The notes under the pieces: generated by a model | The model's input: only the letters and a program-made list of their open reading frames with translations | The model's database searches: none | What the model was told of the DNA's origin: nothing | Shown: piece after piece, positions 56,239-64,000 of the stretch | Numbering within the stretch: the first letter of the stretch is position 1 | How the letters are laid out: the number at the start of each line of letters is the position of its first letter | NCBI GenBank assembly: GCA_933207985.1 | Contig: OW240912.1 | Span: forward strand, 229,909,672 to 229,973,671 | From: Pelobates cultripes | Lineage: Eukaryota > Chordata > Amphibia > Anura > Pelobatidae | Direction of reading: 5' to 3' | DNA length: 64,000 nucleotides | Position numbers and translations under genes: made by a program

Positions 56239-57684
56239 GGCCAAAGGTAGTGGTTATTCCAGACTTGAATATACCACCCTCCTAGTGGTCAGTCACACCT
56301 TTGAATGACACTCCAGTGGTGTCAAGGGGCATAACCCCAAAATGGAAGTACTAAAAAATGACTTTCCTGTTACTGGTCACTGAAACCAGAACTAGGACTG
56401 TCAGCTGGACAAAATATTAGTAAATAATAAATAATTAAATCAAAATTGCCATCAATATGTCGGAATATAGAGAGGGTTCATACGTAGATTCAAGTGATTA
56501 AAATAGCCTAAATGGCTCTTCTCCTGTCTAAAGGACTCTTAGACGTAAAGAATCTATTTGAGACTCAGGACTTTAATATAATCAACCATAGTATGTCCAT
56601 GTCAACATTAAAAGCGGTTGTGGAATGAGCCTTTAAATTGACTCCTGTAATCTAGATGAAAAAACAATCAGTCAAAGAGGAACTTTGAATAGTGGCTGTA
56701 TATAAAGTAACACTTGTAGCAAAGCCCGCTGTATCAAAAGAGCTACAATAAGAGTGTAGTTAAGCAATCAGCAATTAAGGATAACAGCATTTAGCTGGAT
56801 ACCAAGTAACATATAATAAAAGGAAAAAAGTCTACATGAAAATTCGTAGATTAATCACAAAATATGTCATAAATGATAAATCTTAAATTAGTGGTTTCCT
56901 AAATCGCTATGGGGTACAAAGAGTATCTGTTGCCCCCTCAAATACATACAGAGCCAGTCCAGATTCCTCAATCAAATAGATAGTTCCAATCTAGATAGCA
57001 TATCAGGAGTGACAGGAGGAAAAGGTGAAAAATTAGGAAATAATTGTGCTAATGTGTAGAACCATGCTTAGAGTGCTGGTTACCTACACATCGTGAAATA
57101 GTGCCCTAGAAGTGAAAATAAAAAGTGAGTGAAAGTGAAGGAGAAAAACCTCCTTCAACCCGACGCGCGTTTCGGTGCTGTGATGCACCTTCGTCAGGGG
57201 CTGAATTCGTTATAGACCCTAGACCTTGTTTAAATACCCCTGGTATTGTAACTGTTGAGAGGATTCCACCAATCAGGGTTCCTATGTGGACCGTCAGTTG
57301 GCGCCAAAATGACGTCAGAATATGCTAATTCGCTGTTTAAATAAAGAGAAAAAAAAAAAAAAAAAACTCCAATCAGGGTTAAGTCCACCTCTACATTGTG
57401 TGGTTTATATTTAACCCTGTATGTACTCATTGGATGGAGTGACTTGCTTCATAGAATAGGGAAAGGACGAAGGTGAATATATCTGTGTAAATTTTATAAT
57501 CAGAGACGGATGATTCGTCAAGACATTTGTATCATGTAAAGTCAGTGTATTGCTATCGCAAGGCATTGTTTGAGAAGTAGACGGTTCATCATGGGTTATC
57601 TGGACGCCTGTAGGATCATGAGAATGGGTAGAGAGGCTTTGAGCGAAAAACCTCTAAAAAGTGGAAATAAGGGATTTTAACCCT
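56223..57684 (-). repeat. PLE B inverted 5' region (left arm)
   Basis: 1462 bp, inverted complement of 58848-60303 (1456 bp). Its outer boundary corresponds to the base 15 bp before the ORF1 ATG in the direct copy; its inner boundary ttttaaccct meets the truncated 3' body directly. Confidence 0.9.
57154..57205 (-). ncRNA. Hammerhead ribozyme, inverted copy (PLE B)
   Basis: Exact mirror of the motif at 59320-59371. Transcription from the opposite strand would produce the same ribozyme. Confidence 0.7.
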
Positions 57685-58847
57685 ACGTGGGGAAGACTTT
57701 CAGACAGTTTAAAACCCGCATCCTTGAACACATAAACTCTGTGAATCCATCCAGACAGATAGATACATCTATATCAAGACATTTGAAAATTAAACATGCC
57801 GGCTCTGCACAGGGCTTACGCTTTAATGGAGTAGAAAAAATAAAGTTGGGACCAAGGAAGGGAGATCTGGACAAAAGACTCTTACAGCGAGAGAGCTTCT
57901 GGATATTTAAATTAAAAACTTTATCCCCCTTGGGCCTTAACGAAGGATTTTCATACACTCCCTTTATCCCTGATTAAATACCGGTTCTTCCCTAGCAACC
58001 CTTCATTAATTTACTATTTAATAATTGGAAATTAATCCATCAAAAGAGTAAATACCACTTAGATACATTCAATATGGAAATTTACCCCTGGTATGTCTGT
58101 GACTGACCCCTAGTGGCTCAAAGAAGGTATACAGCCCTCATTATTATAGCCTGTCTAGTGGGTATCTTCTGGATACACTTTAAATATACTATATAACTCA
58201 CTCATTTGAGTAAATTATGTCCAGTAAGACTTACACATGACCGATCACTCTGATCCCATGATGACACATGATCCATTAAAAGTTATATAAATTACTTAAA
58301 ATTTAATATATCGTATGCTACTTTTCCCTCCATCTCCTATTTATAATACTATACACGCTATTTGGATATATGGACTAGCACAACGTACCAGCCATCTAAA
58401 TTGACAAATTGAATTGATACTGCCAACGGGAATGGCTGGACAAATTTCGATTACCGAAATACTAATCTCCATTTAGTAAGAATAAGAACTGATGAATTTA
58501 TCTGCATTATAAAAAGCCTCAATATTTGATTATGTATATCAGAGGCATTCATTACCTAGTATTTATGTAGACACACTGGTATATGAGTATCTGGCAATTT
58601 ATTTACGATCACCAAGCCATTTGATAATACCCGCACATGGGAATTTTGGGTATAAGCTCAGCTATTACTATTTTCACATGACTGCTAAGAACAGTATAGC
58701 GGGGGTTAATTCCGCCCGTAAATCGAGAATGAGGCTTGATAATGAAATGATCATTACCCTAATAGGAAGTACAGTTAACCTGACCGCCCATATTTATATA
58801 ATCCTTATGATATCCTGGGATAGGTATTAGGTCCCCATGGCTGAGCG
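57685..58847 (+). repeat. PLE B upstream partial copy (pLTR part)
   Basis: Begins inside the endonuclease with acgtggggaagac, matching 63186 onward. It includes the endonuclease end (stop at 57975-57977) and the 3' UTR to 58847. Only scattered differences from the downstream copy were seen (e.g. near 58005, 58232, 58310, 58370). Confidence 0.9.
57687..57977 (+). pseudogene. Truncated GIY-YIG endonuclease C-terminus
   Basis: 96 codons identical in translation to the last 96 residues of the PLE B RT/endonuclease ORF (GKTFRQFKTRILEHIN ... SYTPFIPD). It starts within the YIG box, so the catalytic Tyr pair is lost. It is part of the pLTR-like duplication and not a gene in its own right. Confidence 0.85.
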
Positions 58848-60303
58848 AGGGTTAAAATCCCTTATTTCCACTTTTTAGAGGTTTTTCGCTCAAAGTCTCT
58901 CTACCCATTCTCATGATCCTACAGGCGTCCAGATAACCCATGATGAACCGTCTACTTCTCAAACAATGCCTTGCGATAGCAATACACTGACTTTACATGA
59001 TACAAATGTCTTGACGAATCATCCGTCTCTGATTATAAAATTTACACAGATATATTCACCTTCGTCCTTTCCCTATTCTATGAAGCAAGTCACTCCATCC
59101 AATGAGTACATACAGGGTTAAATATAAACCACACAATGTAGAGGTGGACTTAACCCTGATTGGAGCTTTTTTTTTTTTTTTTTTTTTAACAGCGAATTAG
59201 CATATTCTGACGTCATTTTGGCGCCGACTGACGGTCCACATAGGAACCCTGATTGGTGGAATCCTCTCAACAGTTACAATACCAGGGGTATTTAAACAAG
59301 GTCTAGGGTCCATAACGAATTCAGCCCCTGACGAAGGTGCATCACAGCACCGAAACGCGCGTCGGGTTGAAGGAGGTTTTTCTCCTTCACTTTCACTCAC
59401 TTTTTATTTTCACTTCTAGGGCACTATTTCACGATGTGTAGGTAACCAGCACTCTAAGCATGGTTCTACACATTAGCACAATTATTTCCTAATTTTTCAC
59501 CTTTTCCTCCTGTCACTCCTGATATGCTATCTAGATTGGAACTATCTATTTGATTGAGGAATCTGGACTGGCTCTGTATGTATTTGAGGGGGCAACAGAT
59601 ACTCTTTGTACCCCATAGCGATTTAGGAATCCACTAACTTAAGATTTATCATTTATGACATATTTTGTGATTAATCTACGAATTTTCATGTAGACTTTTT
59701 TTCCTTTTATTATATGTTACTTGGTATCCAGCTAAATGCTGTTATCCTTAATTGCTGATTGCTTAACTACACTCTTATTGTAGCTCTTTTGATACAGCGG
59801 GCTTTGCTACAAGTGTTACTTTATATACAGCCACTATTCAAAGTTCCTCTTTGACTGATTGTTTTTTCATCTAGATTACAGGAGTCAATTTAAAGGCTCA
59901 TTCCACAACCGCTTTTAATGTTGACATGGACATACTATGGTTGATTATATTAAAGTCCTGAGTCTCAAATAGATTCTTTACGTCTAAGAGTCCTTTAGAC
60001 AGGAGAAGAGCCATTTAGGCTATTTTAATCACTTGAATCTACGTATGAACCCTCTCTATATTCCGACATATTGATGGCAATTTTGATTTAATTATTTATT
60101 ATTTACTAATATTTTGTCCAGCTGACAGTCCTGGTTCTGGTTTCAGTGACCAGTAACAGGAAAGTCATTTTTTAGTACTTCCATTTTGGGGTTATGCCCC
60201 TTGACACCACTGGAGTGTCATTCAAAGGTGTGACTGACCACTAGGAGGGTGGTATATTCAAGTCTGGAATAACCACTACCTTTGGCCTAGTCAATTTCTA
60301 CTA
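58848..60303 (+). repeat. PLE B direct 5' region (right arm)
   Basis: Direct-orientation 5' region, ending 15 bp before the ORF1 ATG at 60318. Contains the hammerhead motif and a T-tract at 59165-59188. Confidence 0.9.
59320..59371 (+). ncRNA. Hammerhead ribozyme, PLE B
   Basis: Stem I ttcagccc (59320-59327) pairs with gggttgaa (59364-59371) over 8 bp with one G-U. The core is ctgacga (59328-59334). Stem II ggtgc/gcacc (59336-59340, 59347-59351) has a 6-nt loop, and gaaa is at 59352-59355. A minimal stem III cgcgcg cap follows, with cleavage triplet gtc at 59361-59363. An extra A (59335) separates core and stem II. PLE hammerheads with very short stem III are established knowledge; activity of this copy is inferred. 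Confidence 0.78.
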
Positions 60304-60317
60304 CTTTTTTTGTTAAA

Positions 60318-61106
60318 TTGGTTTCAGTACCATATCACCTTTTAAGTGTTGCCTGGTTATGGCCGGTTTTCTATGCCTGGTACTCTGACATAGACTCAGT
60401 CTTCTCTGAGGGGCACTTGCAAGAGAATATCACTCATACAAATATAAACTCAGCATTCAACCACTTAACATTCTTATTTAAACAGCAAATTAAAGCAGGC
60501 TGGGAGATAGCTTCCTTAGAAAAATATCTAAGTAAGGAACTTATTCCAAGAGGTTTGAGGGTTCAAAATATCCCTGCCCCACATATTGAAGAATCCGAGT
60601 TTATTAAAGAATGGGAAGAGGCAGCAGGAACATGCTCAAAAAAATTCATGGATATTCTATGTAGGTACAAAACTAAGAGACTAGAGAGAGTTAATAAAGA
60701 GGTGGACGAGGAGATTGAAAAAGTCCAGACGTACAAAAACGAACCCAACTTCGAACAATTTGAGATAAAACTCAAAACCAACCTAGATAAGTTTCAAACA
60801 TCAATTAAACTTAGGAAACACTCCAAATTCATGAGAGATACAAAAGATTTTCAAACTGGTAATATCTACCGTAAATTTAAAAGCAAGAGAGTAGACTTTG
60901 ATAGATTCTCCACATCAGAGTACGACTCCAGTGCATCAGAGCCTGATTCAAACCAAGAAAGCCCCTCAACGTCAGCAGAGGGTAATCCTAAAAGTATCCT
61001 TAAGAAAGGGTTTAATTTTTTAGAAAGAACGAATACAGAGAAAAGCCAAAGAAACACAAGAAGCAAAACCTCAACACGAGGATACAAAAGGAGAAAAGCT
61101 TATTAA
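60318..61106 (+). CDS. PLE B ORF1 (N-terminal part of the PLE polyprotein)
   Basis: 262 residues beginning at the first ATG after the 5' region. The function is not established for such N-terminal PLE regions. Visible features are a hydrophobic first 22 residues, a long helical, charged middle (about 90-180) with coiled-coil-like spacing (RLERVNKEVDEEIEKVQ), a Ser/Glu-rich acidic stretch (about 198-222), and a very basic Arg/Lys/Thr-rich C-terminus (about 235-262) suited to nucleic-acid binding. The stop is at 61104-61106. The next ORF lies in the -1 frame and is open back to 61016, inside ORF1, where a U UUU UUA heptamer sits in phase. ORF1 may therefore be the upstream half of a frameshift fusion, or the shift may be a simple mutation. 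Confidence 0.7.
   Translation: MVSVPYHLLSVAWLWPVFYAWYSDIDSVFSEGHLQENITHTNINSAFNHLTFLFKQQIKAGWEIASLEKYLSKELIPRGLRVQNIPAPHIEESEFIKEWEEAAGTCSKKFMDILCRYKTKRLERVNKEVDEEIEKVQTYKNEPNFEQFEIKLKTNLDKFQTSIKLRKHSKFMRDTKDFQTGNIYRKFKSKRVDFDRFSTSEYDSSASEPDSNQESPSTSAEGNPKSILKKGFNFLERTNTEKSQRNTRSKTSTRGYKRRKAY
61016..61022 (+). promoter_or_regulatory. Candidate -1 ribosomal frameshift heptamer
   Basis: T TTT TTA in the ORF1 frame (codons ttt, tta). The -1 frame is closed by taa at 61013-61015 and is open from 61016 through the RT ORF. A weak hairpin cctc-aacac-gagg lies at 61069-61081; no strong pseudoknot was seen. Confidence 0.5.
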
Positions 61107-61129
61107 TACAAAGTAGCCAGATCATTAAT

Positions 61130-63478
61130 TTGTCGTCTCATCAACTCACTCCCCTTGAGTCCCAGGTGCTTGGAAGAGGGCTGGCCTTTGTCCCTACACC
61201 CAAGTTCGATAAGTTTGTGTGGACAAAGGACATCCATCTTTTCGCACGCAAGTTGGCGTTACATAAGTTTCATGAGATTCAAAAATCTAAAAAGGCATTA
61301 AGACTGGGGTTGGAGGTTAAGGATATGGATCTTCTTGACAATCTAGTTGATCTCCTCAACAGCAATGACCTCCCTACGAAGAAGCAAGCACCCTTCACGA
61401 ATCTGAAACTTAGAAGTAAATTCACACCATATATTTCGGAGTTTAAATACATCGACCTCTTTGTTAAACTGACATGCAAAGAAATTGAGGGTATGAGTGA
61501 TGATTTTTATTCCTCTGACCATTTTGATAATTTGAGTCAAGCTGAAAGAAAAGCTCTCAATACACTAAGACAGAATGACTCAATTATCATAAAGGCTTCA
61601 GACAAAGGGGGCAACATAGTCGTTATGAATAAAACCGTTTATATTGAAATGGTCAGCAGAATCCTAGACGACAAAGACACATATATGATTCTGAGCTCAG
61701 ACCCCACAGCTAAATATCTAAATGAATTAAAAGGAATACTAGAGGAAGCACTTCAGTCCAATCTCATTTCTAAGGATGAATTTAAATTTATGTTCAATAA
61801 AAAACCAGTGATAGCTACATTTTATGCTTTACCAAAAATTCATAAACAGCACAAAACATTGTCAGGGAGACCTATCGTTTCAGGCAATAACAATCTGACG
61901 CAGAATTGTAGTGTGTATATTGAACACATCCTTCGTGATCTAGTTAAGTCTCTTCCTTCTCATTTGAGAGACACTAAGCAGACCCTCAGCATCCTCAAAG
62001 ATATGAAAATTCCGGCCAAAGCAAGCCTTTGTAGCCTAGATGTTGAGGGTCTGTATAGTTCTATTCCCCATGATGTTGGTATCAGACACGTTAGAACGTT
62101 TCTGTATATGAGAGACCCTACCCGCAATGAACACAATGAGTTTGTCCTCAGACTGTTGAGGTTTATATTGACTCATAATTACTTCCTCTTTAAAGGCAAC
62201 TACTATCACCAGGTAAAGGGCACAGCGATGGGTACGACTTGTGCACCATCCTATGCCAACCTTCACCTGGGGTGGTGGGAAAGTAACATTGTCTTCAACC
62301 CTAGTCTCGATAAATTTAGCGTACACATAAACCTATGGAAACGCTATATCGATGACATTTTGATAGTGTGGACAGGTCCGATTGATCTATTCCATGAATT
62401 CGTGGAAGTACTCAATGTGAATGAGATTAACCTTAAATTCACTTTCGATATAGGAGGGAAAAGACTGAATTTTCTGGACCTAACTCTCGAAATTTCTCAT
62501 AACAACGATTTCACCACCACGCTTTTCAAAAAACCAACCGCAACCAATAACTTTCTGAACTGGGAGAGTCATCACCCCCCTGCTTTAAAAAGTGGGATAC
62601 CGACAGGCCAATATCTCAGACTAAGGAGGAATTGTTCCTCCCAAGAAGATTTTAAAATAAAAGCACAGACCCTGAGATCCCTTTTTAAAGCCAAGGGATA
62701 TCCAAACAAGTGTCTAAAAAGAGCTTATCACAGGGCACTAGCTACTGAAAGGACCAACCTTCTGTCCGAAAAGTCCCCCCCCCAAAACAAAAATCAGGAA
62801 ATAATAAGATGTATTGGAACCTTTGATTCGGGTTGGGACGGTATGAAAAAAACACTAGAGAGATTCTGGCCACTACTGTACCAAGATACACATCTGAAGG
62901 ATGTGCTGACACCCCACGTATCGATTACAGCAAGGAGAGGTCAGAACTTAAAAGATATTTTGGTTCCAAGCCATTTATCTCTCCCAAAACCTATTAACAC
63001 CTGGCTTAAATCGCCTGCTGCCGGCACCTTTCAGTGCGGCAAGTGTAAGGCCTGTAAATTTATCCGGAAACAATCGAAATCATTCTCTAACTCGGATAAT
63101 ACTGAGATACATACAACTAAAACCTTCTTTAACTGCAAAACCGAGGGCCTAATATACCTCATTACTTGCAGTTGCAATTTGAAATACGTGGGGAAGACTT
63201 TCAGACAGTTTAAAACCCGCATCCTTGAACACATAAACTCTGTGAATCCATCCAGACAGATAGATACATCTATATCAAGACATTTGAAAATTAAACATGC
63301 CGGCTCTGCACAGGGCTTACGCTTTAATGGAGTAGAAAAAATAAAGTTGGGACCAAGGAAGGGAGATCTGGACAAAAGACTCTTACAGCGAGAGAGCTTC
63401 TGGATATTTAAATTAAAAACTTTATCCCCCTTGGGCCTTAACGAAGGATTTTCATACACTCCCTTTATCCCTGATTAA
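61130..63478 (+). CDS. PLE B reverse transcriptase / GIY-YIG endonuclease
   Basis: A 782-residue frame (counted from a ttg at 61130; open back to 61016; first internal Met near residue 66), so it has no proper start of its own. RT motifs in order: SDKGGNIVVM near 155, LPKIHK and GRPIVSG near 240-250, the first Asp in CSLDVEGLYSSIP near 303, GTAMGTTCAPSYANL near 365, YIDD at 406-409 and FLDLTLEI near 445. After a linker, a CGKCKAC cluster (about 636-642) precedes the GIY-YIG nuclease (LIYLITC, KYVGKTF, R of KTRILEH). It copies element RNA at a nicked target. All hallmark residues are present and there are no stops, so it is probably active or recently so. Confidence 0.92.
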   Translation: MSSHQLTPLESQVLGRGLAFVPTPKFDKFVWTKDIHLFARKLALHKFHEIQKSKKALRLGLEVKDMDLLDNLVDLLNSNDLPTKKQAPFTNLKLRSKFTPYISEFKYIDLFVKLTCKEIEGMSDDFYSSDHFDNLSQAERKALNTLRQNDSIIIKASDKGGNIVVMNKTVYIEMVSRILDDKDTYMILSSDPTAKYLNELKGILEEALQSNLISKDEFKFMFNKKPVIATFYALPKIHKQHKTLSGRPIVSGNNNLTQNCSVYIEHILRDLVKSLPSHLRDTKQTLSILKDMKIPAKASLCSLDVEGLYSSIPHDVGIRHVRTFLYMRDPTRNEHNEFVLRLLRFILTHNYFLFKGNYYHQVKGTAMGTTCAPSYANLHLGWWESNIVFNPSLDKFSVHINLWKRYIDDILIVWTGPIDLFHEFVEVLNVNEINLKFTFDIGGKRLNFLDLTLEISHNNDFTTTLFKKPTATNNFLNWESHHPPALKSGIPTGQYLRLRRNCSSQEDFKIKAQTLRSLFKAKGYPNKCLKRAYHRALATERTNLLSEKSPPQNKNQEIIRCIGTFDSGWDGMKKTLERFWPLLYQDTHLKDVLTPHVSITARRGQNLKDILVPSHLSLPKPINTWLKSPAAGTFQCGKCKACKFIRKQSKSFSNSDNTEIHTTKTFFNCKTEGLIYLITCSCNLKYVGKTFRQFKTRILEHINSVNPSRQIDTSISRHLKIKHAGSAQGLRFNGVEKIKLGPRKGDLDKRLLQRESFWIFKLKTLSPLGLNEGFSYTPFIPD

Positions 63479-64000
63479 ATACCGGTTCTTCCCTAGCAAC
63501 ACTTCATTAATTTACTATTTAATAATTGGAAATTAATCCATCAAAAGAGTAAATACCACTTAGATACATTCAATATGGAAATTTACCCCTGGTATGTCTG
63601 TGACTGACCCCTAGTGGCTCAAAGAAGGTATACAGCCCTCATTATTATAGCCTGTCTAGTGGGTATCTTCTGGATACACTTTAAATATACTATATAACTC
63701 ACTCATTTGAGTAAATTATGTCCAGTAAGACTCACACATGACCGATTACTCTGATCCCATGATGACACATGATCCATTAAAAGTTATATAAATTACTTAA
63801 AATTTAATATGTCGTATGCTACTTTTCCCTCCATCTCCTATTTATAATACTATACACGTTATATGGATATATGGACTAGCCCAACGTACCAGCCATCTAA
63901 ATTGACAAATTGAATTGATACTGCCATCGGGAATGGCTGGACAAATTTTGATTATCGAAATACTAATCTCCATTTAGAAAGAATAAGAACTGACGAATTT
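63479..64000 (+). other. PLE B 3' UTR, truncated by window edge
   Basis: Matches 57978-58500 with scattered substitutions. By comparison with the upstream copy, about 350 bp more should lie beyond position 64000. Confidence 0.85.

Larger units (their letters stand above)
56223..64000 (+). mobile_element. PLE copy B, near-complete, continues past window
   Basis: In order: an inverted copy of the 5' region (56223-57684); a 5'-truncated copy of the element 3' end (57685-58847, matching 63186-64000 at about 99%); the direct 5' region (58848-60303); ORF1 (60318-61106); the RT/GIY-YIG ORF (about 61016-63478); 3' UTR to the window edge. The head-to-tail partial copy upstream is the pLTR arrangement known for Penelope elements. 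The direct and inverted 5' regions each carry a hammerhead ribozyme. ORFs are uninterrupted, so the copy is young. Confidence 0.88.

Overview
This window reads as vertebrate, most probably frog (anuran), intergenic DNA. I see no host protein-coding gene I would defend and no tRNA or rRNA gene. The repeat families support an anuran assignment by inference: a DIRS/Ngaro-type tyrosine-recombinase retroelement, Penelope-like elements (PLEs) with hammerhead ribozymes, L2, Tx1/L1-like and CR1-like LINE remnants, Tc1-like transposons, and many TTAA-flanked foldback MITEs. The species cannot be fixed from the sequence. One assembly gap lies at 15943-16363.

Layout. 1-5.5 kb: a tandem repeat, then a broken minus-strand DIRS/Ngaro-like element. 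5.5-9.6 kb: an LTR-like relic and a Tx1-type ORF1 relic. 9.6-12.7 kb: one Tc1-like copy interrupted twice, by a foldback element and by a hAT-type MITE with a perfect 8-bp target duplication. 14-18.5 kb: TTAA MITEs, the gap, and a 1.1-kb foldback element. 19.6-24 kb: a Tc1 relic, PLE-derived DNA, a 1.66-kb hAT-type element full of GT-rich minisatellite, and another LTR relic. 25-29.5 kb: minisatellites, a deleted Tc1, a third LTR-like relic, and a composite hAT-type element inside a minisatellite. 29.7-35.3 kb: decayed Tx1 and L2 LINEs, a 124-bp hAT MITE, and a clean 5'-truncated LINE with poly(A) and target duplication. 36.5-44 kb: a C-rich minisatellite, then PLE copy A in a 1.29-kb-arm palindrome lodged in L2 DNA. 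45-55.6 kb: a Tigger-like MITE, an apparently intact 9.2-kb endogenous retrovirus (ERV), and a TTAA MITE. 56-64 kb: PLE copy B, young and nearly complete, running off the right edge.

The two systems that deserve attention are the ERV and PLE B. The ERV has LTRs differing by one base and one 5-bp repeat unit. Its gag, pol and env frames are all open. Pol lies in the gag frame behind a single amber codon, and env shows an unusual leader/SU/TM layout. PLE B has an ORF1 and a 782-codon RT/GIY-YIG ORF that lacks its own ATG. The two are linked by a U UUU UUA slippery heptamer placed exactly where the -1 frame opens. It also has a full hammerhead ribozyme fold, present on both strands because the 5' region is duplicated in inverted orientation. 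PLE A shows the same three-part architecture, and its palindrome arms carry flanking L2 sequence.
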